Assembly: GCA_965267435.1 (NCBI GenBank)
Contig: OZ253960.1
Location: 5,270,001 to 5,334,000, forward strand
DNA: 64,000 nucleotides
Origin: JAWPMT01 sp965267435
GTDB lineage: Bacteria > Bacteroidota > Bacteroidia > Cytophagales > Cyclobacteriaceae
Direction: 5' to 3'
The notes under the pieces were generated by a model. That model made no database searches, was not told the origin of the DNA, and saw only the letters and a list, made by a program, of their open reading frames with translations. Below, one piece after another: positions 16,672 to 26,419 of this stretch; the stretch's first letter is position 1; each line of letters begins with the position of its first letter. A program made the position numbers and the translations under genes.

Positions 16672-19600
16672 TTATGAGAAGAATATTTACTGCTTTGATA
16701 ATGGTTGTTTGTATGGGGCTAAGCACAAAAGCGGATGCCCAGTGTACGAATGTGCCAGTAATAAACTCTTTCCAGCCAAATACCGGCTTTATAGGATCGG
16801 TGGTGGAGATTTTTGGAGCGAACTTCGATCCGGTCAATCTTCAGAACAATATTGTCTTCTTTGGCGCGACAAAAGCCCAGGTAGTTTCGGCTACGTTTGG
16901 CAAGCTCGAGGTCATCGTACCACTGGGTGCTACTACAGGGCCGATCTCTGTGACCAATCAGTGCGATCTGACGGCCTATTCCAAGTCGCAGTTCAACGGC
17001 ATCTTTTGTCCGACGCCTTTGGATAATCAGACGTATCAAAATGTGAGCTTCAATCTTCCTGTTCAATTTGGCGCGTACAATATGATCAGCCAGGACATGG
17101 ACAATGACGGCAAACCAGAAGTCGTTGTGGGAGGATTTGGGAGCGGCATATCGATTGCCCAGAATTATAGTACCCCCGGCAACCTGAACTTTGTAGCACG
17201 CAACTATCCTACCGGTAATATCAGGAGTATCGCGTCTGCGGATTTTGACGGAGACGGACTGAAAGACCTTGTCACGACTTCTCAGGTCTTTCGCAATACT
17301 TCATCAGGTCCTGGGAATATATCCCTCACTTATGCCACGACTGCCCAAAACGTCTCGGGCTACCAAATTGCCGCTGGCGATTTCAACAATGATGGAAAGA
17401 TAGATATTATCGGTTCGAGGGGAAGTGATATCTGGGTCGCGCTCAATATGAGTACTGGTGTTGGCAGTATCGTTTTTGGACCTCGCCAGCTAGTGGCAGG
17501 AGGTGCAGGACACTGTACTGGTATCCAGGTGGCCGATTTTGATGGCGATGGTAAGACCGACTTTGGAGGCTCTCAGGGGAGCTTCAATAGATTCATTACC
17601 ATCAGGAATACCACCCCCAATGGCTCTATGACAGTCAGTTTTGAACCAATCGAAGTTTGGCCCTCTGGTGGAAGCTTCCCATACAGGATGATGATAGCGG
17701 ATTTTAACAGAGACGGACTGTTTGACATGACCAGCTGTAATTTCAGTGGTGCTGCCAATACGGCTATCCGGGTTAATACATCTGTACCTGGAAATATCTC
17801 TTTCAATACCCTCGTGAACAAGCCAGCACCTGGTTCCAATTATAGAATTGGTGTAGGGGACGTGGATGGCGATGGCTTTGCTGACATCGTTACCAAGTCG
17901 AGTGGCAACAACGTCTTTAGCGTTTATCGCAATTCCACCACTAACGGTATCACGAGTTTTGATAACCGGATTGATTACACCTCCAGTGCTCAGGCCGAGG
18001 TGAGTGGGATCGTTATTGGTGACCTCGATGGAGACTTCGTGCCCGACATCGCCACATCTGGTACCAATAGTAGAGCGATCAGGTTCCACAGGAATACGAG
18101 CTCGCAAGCGGACACTGATCCACCTACGGCAATCTGCCAGGACATTACAGTCGCACTCGATCCCAGCGGTAACGTAAGCATCACTCCAGACATGATCGAC
18201 AATGGATCGGGTGATGCCTGCGGTATTGACAATATAGCCCTATCCCAGACGGATTTCACTTGCAACGATATCGGTGCAAATACTGTGACACTGACTGTTA
18301 CTGACAATGCTGGCAACACGGCCACGTGTACGGCGACAGTCAATGTGCAGCCTGCAGCCATCATCGTCACGGGTCAGACTACCGTTTGTGAGGGTGAAAC
18401 GATCCCACTCGAGGCCAATGATGGAGATTCCTATCAGTGGTTCAAAGACGGTCAGCCCATACCGGGAGCGACCTCTCAAACCTATGTGGCCTCTGAAACA
18501 GGATCTTACACTGTAGACGTTACCAATGGAGGAGGGTGCTCAGGCACTTCATTGCCTGTGGAACTGACAGTCAACGACAACCCTACGGTTGATGTCACAC
18601 CTAGCACTGCTTACCTCTGCCCTGGTGTCGGAGCTGTTCTCACAGCTTCGCAGTCATCGATCTATCAGTGGAAGCTCAATGGTGTGGATATTCCTAACGC
18701 TACATTGCAGGCGTATACAGCTACGCAGGCTGGGACGTACACCGTGGAGGTGATCGACCTGTTTGGATGCTCTGCCACTTCTGATGACGTGATAGTACTT
18801 GCCAATCCACCTGAGATTGACGTGACAGGCGACGGGAATTATGGTATTGTCTTGCCCAATGTAGACAATGTCAAGACCTTCACTATTGCCAATAGCGGAG
18901 GCAATCCGCTGACAGTATCTCAAATTGACTTCAGTGGTGCTGATGCTGCGTTCTTCAGTTTGGATGGCATCGCTTTACCAATAGTATTGGGCGCTGGTAC
19001 TTCGATTACTTTCGACGTGATCTTCAACGCTCCTGATATAAGAACCTATGCTGGCGACATGACGATCGAGTCTAACGATTGTGACGAAGCCACGTTGGTC
19101 TTTCCTCTCACGGCAGAGATCGTTTGCGTTGGCGCTGATATTACTGGCCCAGGTAACCTACAGGTAAATACTGATCACGGCGTTTGTGGGGCAATTGTCG
19201 ACTACACGGTCACAGAGCAAGGGACGCAACCTATTGATGTAACTTATACTTTTTCGGGAGCGACGAGTGGTTCCGGGATTGGAAGCGGCACTGGTAGCCT
19301 GTTTAATGTAGGAACGACGACTGTGTCGGTGATTGCCAACAACGCTTGTGGCACAGATATAGAAACGTTCGATGTCACAGTGGTTGATGCTGAGATACCT
19401 AATGCAGTAGCACAGGATGTGACCATCCAATTGGATGCAAGCGGCAATGCAAGCGTTTCTGCGGCACAAGTTGATAATGGCTCGAGCGACGCGTGTGGGA
19501 TCTTAGACCTTGAACTGGACCAGACAGCGTTTGACTGCGGCCACATTGGCCCCAATACCGTAACACTCACGGTGACCGATGTTAATGGTAATCCAGCTAC

Positions 19601-22600
19601 GGCTACTGCCACAGTGACGGTCGAGGACAACATTGCTCCTGTTGTGGACAACAAGGCTGACATAAGTGTCGATACGGATCCCGGAGTTTGTGAGGCAGTA
19701 GTCGAATACACCCTGCCCGATGCCACCGACAACTGCGACGGGGGTCTGGGTGGCAACATTGTGAATGGCTCGTTCGAAGATGGTTTGAACGGTTGGACTG
19801 TCACCAGTACTAACGGCAACTGTGGGACCTTCTCGGTTCTCACTACCGGCCAAACCATTTCTCCCAATGGGCAGCTTTTTGACTATGATGATCAGCGTTT
19901 TGAATCACAGACTTCTCCCGGCTTGCCTTATACGGGGGCTCCAACAGATGGAAACTCCCTGGCCATATTCTTGCAGCGTTGCAGTTCGACACACAGAATG
20001 TACCAGGACGTAGTGGTGCCCAATAGTCCTAGTACGACCTTGGATTTTGATCTTCAATACAGGAACCATGCGTCGGGAGGTTTTGATCCTAATAGTCAAT
20101 TCATCTCGGTGGTTCTGAGAGATCCGAATACAGACCAAATCATAGAGACGCTATTCAAGACCCTGCCTGGTGATCCTTTGTCCATACCCATGACGGCTGA
20201 ATCCTTTGATGTTTCTGCGTATGCAGGCCAGGCGGTTCGTTTGGAGATCATCTATGCCGTGATCAACAACTTCTTCTTTGATGTGTTGCTGGATAATGTA
20301 AGGTTCAGCGGCGGGGAACTCACCGTGACTCAAACAGCGGGTCTACCAAGTGGTTCAGTCTTCCCATTGGGCTCTACTACCAATACATTTGTCTGGACCG
20401 ATGAGTCTGGCAATTCCACTAGTTCAAGCTTTGATGTCGTTGTTTCAGATAATGAGCCTCCGGTACCCTTCTGCCAGGACGTCACGCTAGCATTGGACGA
20501 GAATGGCCAGGCCGAGTTCTCATTGAGAGATGCCCAAGAGAATAGTACGGACAACTGCGGTATTCTATTCGTTGGTCTGGATAACGGCTTGTTTGACTGC
20601 AGTGACATAGGAGACAATACGGTCACAATATTCGTCAGCGATGTGAACGGCAATATCAGCAGTTGCACAGCGAATGTGACAATTGTAGACAACACAGCGC
20701 CGGAAGCGGTTTGCCAGGACATCACTATCCAGCTGGATGCATCGGGAATGGCGACCATCGATGACTCAGCTATCGATGGCGGTAGCTTTGACATCTGCGG
20801 CCCAGTTACCGTATCTGCCAGTCAGACGTCCTTTGATTGCTCGAATGTCGGAGTCAATATCGTCGAACTGACAGTGACCGATGAAAATGGCAATTCGAGT
20901 ACTTGTGAAGCATCAGTGACTGTCGAGGACAATGTGCCGCCAGTACCAATGTGCCAGGATTTGGAAATCCATCTGGATGCAGACGGTCTGGCAAGCATCA
21001 CGGCAGACCAAATTGGTGGTAGCAGTACCGATAACTGTGGAATCTTCAGCTTGGCAATTGATGTCGATGAATTTGGCTGCGATGATGTTGGACCAAATGC
21101 TGTGGTGCTAACTGTGACGGATGTCAATGGCAATATCAGCACTTGCACTGCGACGGTAACTGTCGTGGATAGCGAGGCACCAACAGCAGTTTGTCAGAAC
21201 ATCGATGTCTTCCTGGATGATGCCGGTATGGCAACCATTACTGCTGCGGATATCGACGGAGGCAGCACCGACAATTGCGGTATTGAAAGCATCGTGGCTG
21301 GCCAGACGGAGTTTGATTGTAGTCACTCTGGAGCAAATGATGTGACGCTCACAGTGACGGACGTGAATGGCAATGTTTCTACATGCATCGCCACTGTAAC
21401 GGTGATCGATCTTGTCGCTCCGGCAATTGTCTGCCCTGACGACATAGTGGTTGGGACAGATCAGGACCTTTGTTCGGCTGTCGTCTACTATGACGTATTC
21501 GCAGAAGACAATTGCGTATCCACCGATGAATACATTGTGAATGGCAATTTTGAAACTGGCGACTTCTCGGGATGGACCGTGATTGATGCTGGTTCAGGAG
21601 CCTTCCTGATCAATGATGGGACGGTTGTTCCTGGCGGGCCCAGAGGTTCTCGGCCACCGATTTCCGGAGGCTTTGATGTTGTGACTACTCAAACGGGGCC
21701 GGGGTCGCACCTGGTATCGCAGCTGTTCACAGTGCCTACGAACATCACGAGTGCCAACATGAGCTGGCTGGACCGCATCCATAATTTTGCCGGTACGTTC
21801 TCTGATCCCAATCAGGAATTCAGGGTGGAGTTGATGGATGTAGCGATGAACCCGATCATGGAGATCTTCTCTACAAATCCTGGCGATCCACTGATCCAGG
21901 AAGGTCCAAACGCACGAAACTTCGATTTGACGAGCACGTTCCAGGCGCTGGAGGGACAGCAGGTCTGTATCCGATTTACGGAGGAGGACAATCTCTTCTT
22001 CTTCAATCTGACATTGGACGACATCAGTCTTGTTATTGAAACAGGTAACCTGACGATCGATCAGATCGCAGGACTGCCTAGTGGTTATCCCTTCCCAGTT
22101 GGCACCACGACCAACACCTTCCAGGTGACGGACGCGAGCGGCAACACAGCCACGTGTAGCTTCGATGTGACGGTTGAGGATCTGACACCTCCTACGGTAG
22201 AACTTCAGGATATCACACTGCATTTGGATGCGAGCGGCAACGCTAGCATAACCGATGCTACTTCTGCACAGCAGGTGATCTTCTTTGAAGACTTTGAAGC
22301 CGATATCCCAGCCCTGGCCAAGACGGATCTGGTGAACTGGAATGTCATCAATGGGGATGTCGATATCTTCTTCGCGAACCAGTTTGGCCTTCCGCTTAGC
22401 AGCAATGCCGCGGACATTGCCGGAGATGTCAATGGAACGATCGAGACGAAGAGTGCCTTGACACTTGATCCTGGTGACTATCGCTTGAGCTTCTTGATTC
22501 TCGGCAACGACGACGACGCCAAACTGAATGTGCAGATCGGTAGTCTACTCAATCAGGATTTCACTTCCTTCATTGGCGGTACTGTAGAAAGGAGAGTCGT

Positions 22601-24986
22601 AGACTTTACGGTCGCGGCTGCCACTACTGCTACCATCCGATTTGAGGAGTTTGGTGATGCGCCGTTCTTCAGTGGGTCTACCATTGACGACATCACGCTC
22701 AGCAAGCTCGGTGATGGTCTGATCACTTACGCAGATGATGCCTGCGGCGTAGCGAGCATAGCTGTCGACCCGACAGATTTCACATGCGCTGAGGTCGGAG
22801 ACAATCTGGTGACCGTCACGGTGACAGATAATAATGGTAATGCGACGGTGGAGGTTGCCACTGTTACGATCGAGGACCTCGTTGCTCCGACGGCTGTCTG
22901 CCAGGATATCACCATCGAACTGGATGAAAACGGAGAGGCATGGATTACTGCTGGCGATATTGACGGAGGTAGCTCTGACAACTGTGCTATTGCGAGTATC
23001 GTAGCAAGCCAGACGGACTTTGACTGTAGCCATGTTGGTGACAACATCGTGACACTAACGGTCACAGATGCTCATGGGAATGTCAGTACATGCACCTCTA
23101 CAGTCACTGTGGAGGACAACATCGCGCCGGTATTCGATCCAGTATCCGATCTGCTACTACCAGCTTATGCCAAGGAAGGTGGTCGAATCGTGGAATACGC
23201 TGCGCCTACTGCTACCGACAACTGTGGTTTAGCAGGTCCTCCTACGCTGATTGGCGGACTGGGCAGCGGCTCGTTCTTCCCATTTGGCACGACTGTCGAG
23301 GAATACTCAGTGACAGATGTCAATGGCAATGTGAGCACCATCTCCTTTGAGGTGACGGTCACGAAGGACCTGGGCATTGTTGACTTCGACCTCGTGTGTG
23401 CTGGCAAGTACAAGAAAGGCAAGAAGTACAGCAAGTATGACAAGTACTATAAGAAGGACAAGTACAAGGGACACAAGAGGTACGATAAGTACGGCAACAA
23501 GTATGACAAGTACAACAAGTACTGCGGTGGTCAATTCATCCAGACATTGAAGGATGGGGATATCATTGATGTAGCCCAGCCTGATTATTCGTCGATCAGC
23601 ATCTTTGCTAATCCAAATCGTAAAGCTGGTAGTGTCGTGTTCTTCCTCGATGGTGTACAAGTCCAGGTTGAGAACTATGATCCGTTCGCGATTGCAGGCA
23701 ATAGCTCTAAGGAGATCTTCGAGTTCAACCCTACGCTGGGTCAGCATACTTTAACTGCGATACCTTACACTGGTAAGAATGGCCTCGGTGATCCGGGTAT
23801 TCCACTGACGATCACCTTCACAGTGATCAACACTTCGGTTGTGACATCTTTCAACCTCATCGAAACTGACAAGTACGGAGATACGCGTCCTTTGGTCGAT
23901 GGTGAGGCGATTGACATGGCTGGTGACTATGAGTTCACTATAGAAGCTGTGACAGATCCTGAGAAAGTGGGTAGCGTGCTGTTTACACTGAACGGCGAAG
24001 AGGTGACCATCGACAATGACAAGATCTATGTCTTGGCTGAGTCAGGTAAGAAGGGTAAGGGCTCTAAGGGTAAGAAAGGCAAGGGTTCCAAGCTCAAGCC
24101 ATATCCTTGGGCCGCCGGCGACTATGTCCTGACGGCCACGCCTTACGAGGATGAAGATGCAGGAGGTACCACCGGTACGGCTGGCACGATAGAGTTCACG
24201 ATCTTCAATAGCGAAGCGGTGACTGCACTGGCGATCGTAGATACCAAGCGTGATGAAATCGTGATGCCGCTGGTAGATGGTGCCGTCGTGGAGCTTGCTG
24301 ATCTGAAGGATAAGTACAATGAGGTGCAGGCCTTCACCAACCCTGATGAGGTAGGTAGTGTTGTTTTCACGCTTGATGGAGAGGTGATCGACATTGACTA
24401 CAAGGCTCCGTACTTGACAGATGAGATCATCGAGAAATGCAAGTGCAAGGATGACAAGAAGAGCAAGAAGGACAGTGGCAAGCACAAGAAGCCTAAGAAG
24501 GACAAGAAGGATAAATATGCTTGTGTCCTGGGTGAGCATACTTTGACAGCCACGCCTTACTCTGACAAGTATGGTGAAGGTGTAGCGGGTACGGCGATCA
24601 CAGTTACGTTTGAGATCGTGCAGACTACTCAGACCAGGGAGGAAACCACCATCGTAGTGGAAGAGACTGTAACGGAAGGCGGTACCGAGGAGGCCACGGA
24701 AGAGATTGCCGAGGTCCTAGAGGATGCCATAGAGACCAGTGTCTATCCTAACCCTACTGTAGATAAGATCACGCTGCAGGTAACGAGTACGAAGGAGGAG
24801 ATAGGACAGCTGGCGCTGATTGATCTTTCTGGTAGAGTGCTGATCTCCAGGGAACTTGATCTGAAGATCGGTCAGAATACTGTGGAAATCAGTCTGGTGG
24901 ATCACAACGTTCCGGCTGGTGCGGTCATGATGACGATCAGGACGGCTACCAAAGTGTTCCAACATAGAATCCTGAAGACTCACTAG
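16668..24986 (+). CDS. Giant T9SS-secreted adhesin: FG-GAP, Ig-like, HYR-type repeats, Lys/Tyr-rich loops
   Basis: 2,772 residues. In order: signal peptide (RRIFTALIMVVCMGLSTKADA); an IPT/TIG domain (residues 27-100); an FG-GAP/VCBS propeller region (about 140-480, with repeated calcium-binding turns such as DMDNDGKPEVV, DFDGDGLKDLV, DVDGDGFADIV); two Ig-like domains (YQWFKDGQPI, YQWKLNGVDI); a choice-of-anchor D-like domain; about a dozen HYR-type repeats (pattern CQDITIQLD...DNCGI...DCSH.G.N.VTLTVTD.NGN.STC.ATVTV.D). Three jelly-roll-like modules are inserted inside HYR-type repeats near residues 1031, 1625 and 1870. Three further repeats (2237-2650) carry Lys-rich loops at 2247-2285, 2461-2480 and 2591-2619. 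A T9SS sorting domain ends it (VYPNPTVDKITLQV). Expected location is the cell surface. No enzymatic domain is seen, and adhesion or matrix binding is inferred. Confidence 0.93.
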   Translation: MIMRRIFTALIMVVCMGLSTKADAQCTNVPVINSFQPNTGFIGSVVEIFGANFDPVNLQNNIVFFGATKAQVVSATFGKLEVIVPLGATTGPISVTNQCDLTAYSKSQFNGIFCPTPLDNQTYQNVSFNLPVQFGAYNMISQDMDNDGKPEVVVGGFGSGISIAQNYSTPGNLNFVARNYPTGNIRSIASADFDGDGLKDLVTTSQVFRNTSSGPGNISLTYATTAQNVSGYQIAAGDFNNDGKIDIIGSRGSDIWVALNMSTGVGSIVFGPRQLVAGGAGHCTGIQVADFDGDGKTDFGGSQGSFNRFITIRNTTPNGSMTVSFEPIEVWPSGGSFPYRMMIADFNRDGLFDMTSCNFSGAANTAIRVNTSVPGNISFNTLVNKPAPGSNYRIGVGDVDGDGFADIVTKSSGNNVFSVYRNSTTNGITSFDNRIDYTSSAQAEVSGIVIGDLDGDFVPDIATSGTNSRAIRFHRNTSSQADTDPPTAICQDITVALDPSGNVSITPDMIDNGSGDACGIDNIALSQTDFTCNDIGANTVTLTVTDNAGNTATCTATVNVQPAAIIVTGQTTVCEGETIPLEANDGDSYQWFKDGQPIPGATSQTYVASETGSYTVDVTNGGGCSGTSLPVELTVNDNPTVDVTPSTAYLCPGVGAVLTASQSSIYQWKLNGVDIPNATLQAYTATQAGTYTVEVIDLFGCSATSDDVIVLANPPEIDVTGDGNYGIVLPNVDNVKTFTIANSGGNPLTVSQIDFSGADAAFFSLDGIALPIVLGAGTSITFDVIFNAPDIRTYAGDMTIESNDCDEATLVFPLTAEIVCVGADITGPGNLQVNTDHGVCGAIVDYTVTEQGTQPIDVTYTFSGATSGSGIGSGTGSLFNVGTTTVSVIANNACGTDIETFDVTVVDAEIPNAVAQDVTIQLDASGNASVSAAQVDNGSSDACGILDLELDQTAFDCGHIGPNTVTLTVTDVNGNPATATATVTVEDNIAPVVDNKADISVDTDPGVCEAVVEYTLPDATDNCDGGLGGNIVNGSFEDGLNGWTVTSTNGNCGTFSVLTTGQTISPNGQLFDYDDQRFESQTSPGLPYTGAPTDGNSLAIFLQRCSSTHRMYQDVVVPNSPSTTLDFDLQYRNHASGGFDPNSQFISVVLRDPNTDQIIETLFKTLPGDPLSIPMTAESFDVSAYAGQAVRLEIIYAVINNFFFDVLLDNVRFSGGELTVTQTAGLPSGSVFPLGSTTNTFVWTDESGNSTSSSFDVVVSDNEPPVPFCQDVTLALDENGQAEFSLRDAQENSTDNCGILFVGLDNGLFDCSDIGDNTVTIFVSDVNGNISSCTANVTIVDNTAPEAVCQDITIQLDASGMATIDDSAIDGGSFDICGPVTVSASQTSFDCSNVGVNIVELTVTDENGNSSTCEASVTVEDNVPPVPMCQDLEIHLDADGLASITADQIGGSSTDNCGIFSLAIDVDEFGCDDVGPNAVVLTVTDVNGNISTCTATVTVVDSEAPTAVCQNIDVFLDDAGMATITAADIDGGSTDNCGIESIVAGQTEFDCSHSGANDVTLTVTDVNGNVSTCIATVTVIDLVAPAIVCPDDIVVGTDQDLCSAVVYYDVFAEDNCVSTDEYIVNGNFETGDFSGWTVIDAGSGAFLINDGTVVPGGPRGSRPPISGGFDVVTTQTGPGSHLVSQLFTVPTNITSANMSWLDRIHNFAGTFSDPNQEFRVELMDVAMNPIMEIFSTNPGDPLIQEGPNARNFDLTSTFQALEGQQVCIRFTEEDNLFFFNLTLDDISLVIETGNLTIDQIAGLPSGYPFPVGTTTNTFQVTDASGNTATCSFDVTVEDLTPPTVELQDITLHLDASGNASITDATSAQQVIFFEDFEADIPALAKTDLVNWNVINGDVDIFFANQFGLPLSSNAADIAGDVNGTIETKSALTLDPGDYRLSFLILGNDDDAKLNVQIGSLLNQDFTSFIGGTVERRVVDFTVAAATTATIRFEEFGDAPFFSGSTIDDITLSKLGDGLITYADDACGVASIAVDPTDFTCAEVGDNLVTVTVTDNNGNATVEVATVTIEDLVAPTAVCQDITIELDENGEAWITAGDIDGGSSDNCAIASIVASQTDFDCSHVGDNIVTLTVTDAHGNVSTCTSTVTVEDNIAPVFDPVSDLLLPAYAKEGGRIVEYAAPTATDNCGLAGPPTLIGGLGSGSFFPFGTTVEEYSVTDVNGNVSTISFEVTVTKDLGIVDFDLVCAGKYKKGKKYSKYDKYYKKDKYKGHKRYDKYGNKYDKYNKYCGGQFIQTLKDGDIIDVAQPDYSSISIFANPNRKAGSVVFFLDGVQVQVENYDPFAIAGNSSKEIFEFNPTLGQHTLTAIPYTGKNGLGDPGIPLTITFTVINTSVVTSFNLIETDKYGDTRPLVDGEAIDMAGDYEFTIEAVTDPEKVGSVLFTLNGEEVTIDNDKIYVLAESGKKGKGSKGKKGKGSKLKPYPWAAGDYVLTATPYEDEDAGGTTGTAGTIEFTIFNSEAVTALAIVDTKRDEIVMPLVDGAVVELADLKDKYNEVQAFTNPDEVGSVVFTLDGEVIDIDYKAPYLTDEIIEKCKCKDDKKSKKDSGKHKKPKKDKKDKYACVLGEHTLTATPYSDKYGEGVAGTAITVTFEIVQTTQTREETTIVVEETVTEGGTEEATEEIAEVLEDAIETSVYPNPTVDKITLQVTSTKEEIGQLALIDLSGRVLISRELDLKIGQNTVEISLVDHNVPAGAVMMTIRTATKVFQHRILKTH

Positions 24987-25014
24987 TATTAGAACATAGT
25001 CTTGAGTGAAATTT

Positions 25015-25048
25015 GGCAGATGGTCTTCGGATCATCTGCCTTTTTTTT
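25015..25048 (+). terminator. Rho-independent terminator of the adhesin operon
   Basis: GGCAGATGGTC and GATCATCTGCC form an 11-bp stem (one G-U pair) around a TTCG tetraloop, followed by eight T. It begins 28 bases after the adhesin stop. Confidence 0.93.
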
Positions 25049-25077
25049 GCCTCGTGACTAGTGCCGTCCCCAGACCT

Positions 25078-26169
25078 TCAAGAAGTCAGCAGCTTGAAAA
25101 TGGCTTCTTTCAAAACCTGGCCATTGATCTGAATGGCTAATTTGTGTTTGCCGGCATAGTACTTCCGAGTCGTGATGGGTTTTATGGGATGGGATTTGGA
25201 GAGCGTTATTCTTTCTCCGGCTGACATTTTCAGATTTTTTAGCTTGAAGACTTTGGGGGCCAGGCTCCCATTGGCCTTCATGAAGTGGATCACAAAGTCC
25301 ACAACGACCTGAGCCTCTTCTTTCCCCCGATTGACCAACTCCAAATCGAAGTCGAGGAAGCCTCCAAGCACAACCGTCGGAGACTGGATGGTTAGGTTCG
25401 ACACCTTTACCTCCGCAGCATCAAATCCTAATACTTTCAAAGCCCTTGGATCGCCCAGCTTGACCAGGCTTCGTAGCGCATGCTTGATGATCCACTGGGT
25501 GTGCGTAGACGCTCCTTGCTGCCATGACTCCACGAGATCCAGCACACGCTCGGGATTGTCTTTGGTGAGGTCATTGAGGTGATTGGCCACACTTTTCCTT
25601 ACGTAGAGAGAGGGATCGTCTTTGAGGCGTTCGAGGATGGGAACCACGGGTGAGGGGTCTTTCTTGTACTTCGGCAACGCCACCGCCCAGGGGAGGCGTG
25701 GCCGACATCCTTCGGAGGCCAGTCGTCGGACATGTTCATTGGAGTGACCGGTCCAATCGAGCATCCGGGCCATGGTCAGTTGCTCATGGTGGAGGATAAA
25801 CTGGCGAATAGCGAACTCGGCGCTGCCTATCTGCGTGAACTGCTCTAGCGCATCGAGACTCATCTCTGGATCGTGTAAGCCAAACTGACCGACAAAGTCG
25901 GAAAAGACCATCCCATTGAAACCTTCAGCGCTCCTGGAGGCGCCGAATAGGATTTGAAGTGCTTCTGCATAGTCTTCAGGCAAGTGTTTCCGGAGCACCT
26001 GGCTGATTCGAGCCATTCGCTGTGTTAGCGTCAGGTCATCCCACCCATTATTATAGATGTCAGTCATGAATGCCTGCTGATGCCAGGGGGGATAGCTAAG
26101 GCTGATTGCCGATCCCAGCTGGTCAAAGAAGGGGCGCTGAAAGAATTGGTTGACGAGGAGCTCTGCCAT
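25078..26169 (-). CDS. DNA alkylation repair protein (AlkD-like HEAT repeats)
   Basis: A 363-residue protein starting at MAELLVNQFF. Residues about 1-240 form AlkD-like HEAT repeats, with the typical stretches FVGQFGLHDPEMSLDALEQF, GHSNEHVRRLASEGCRPRLPWA and DDPSLYVRKSVANHLNDLTKDNPE. The last is the conserved turn of this subgroup before the HEAT repeat THTQWIIKHALRSLVKLGDP. A C-terminal beta-sandwich of about 100 residues (VKVSNLTIQSPTVVLGGFLDFDLELVNRG) is an addition seen in this subfamily. Known of AlkD: it excises alkylated purines by recognising the DNA backbone. The variant here is annotated by similarity only. It converges on the adhesin operon, and no partner gene is beside it. Confidence 0.88.
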   Translation of the reverse strand: MAELLVNQFFQRPFFDQLGSAISLSYPPWHQQAFMTDIYNNGWDDLTLTQRMARISQVLRKHLPEDYAEALQILFGASRSAEGFNGMVFSDFVGQFGLHDPEMSLDALEQFTQIGSAEFAIRQFILHHEQLTMARMLDWTGHSNEHVRRLASEGCRPRLPWAVALPKYKKDPSPVVPILERLKDDPSLYVRKSVANHLNDLTKDNPERVLDLVESWQQGASTHTQWIIKHALRSLVKLGDPRALKVLGFDAAEVKVSNLTIQSPTVVLGGFLDFDLELVNRGKEEAQVVVDFVIHFMKANGSLAPKVFKLKNLKMSAGERITLSKSHPIKPITTRKYYAGKHKLAIQINGQVLKEAIFKLLTS

Positions 26170-26215
26170 GGTCAATAAAATTAGGGTGTTTGTTTTTTTG
26201 AACGGGACAGGAATG

Positions 26216-26370
26216 GCCGAAAGCCGAAGTCGCAGACAAGGCTGGACTGCGGGGTGAGCTTGCGGGGCTGATGGCTGCGACCGGCCTGCCTTTGCCGCAG
26301 CGGCTCCGCGCAGGCAGGCGCGAGGAGGCTTGTGTAGTGGGCCGGGGTGCTGGCCTTGCGGGCCTCCATC
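26216..26370. repeat. GC-rich dispersed intergenic element, copy 1
   Basis: This GC-rich stretch reads on the minus strand CCCACTACACAAGCCTCCTC, then GCGCCTGCCTGC, a variable 13 bases, and GGCAAAGGCAGG. The same order occurs at 61530-61610 on the plus strand (CCTCGCGCCTGCCTGC, variable spacer, GGCAAAGGCAGG, then CGGT.GCAG). The flanks of the variable part (GCCTGCC and GGCAGGC) can pair into a hairpin. Open frames across it are not credible genes: they end in the repeat and have no family. It separates the AlkD-like gene from the GyrI-like operon. Confidence 0.65.
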
Positions 26371-26374
26371 TTAC

Positions 26375-26408
26375 AAAAAATGAAGGACACACCTGAGGTG
26401 TGCCCTTC
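26375..26408 (-). terminator. Rho-independent terminator of the GyrI-like operon
   Basis: On the minus strand GAAGGGCACACC and GGTGTGTCCTTC form a 12-bp stem (one G-U pair) with a TCA loop, then ATTTTTT. It starts 12 bases after the GyrI-like stop. Confidence 0.9.
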
Positions 26409-26419
26409 GAATCATGCTA

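Noticed and set aside
17490..24539. Several 80-210-codon minus-strand frames inside the adhesin gene
   Set aside because: They are antisense shadows of repetitive, low-stop coding sequence and have no start context or family.
26181..26392. 70-90-codon minus-strand frames (ARKASTPAHYTSLLAP...)
   Set aside because: They lie wholly in the GC-rich dispersed repeat and overlap in two frames. Similar spurious translations appear wherever this element occurs.
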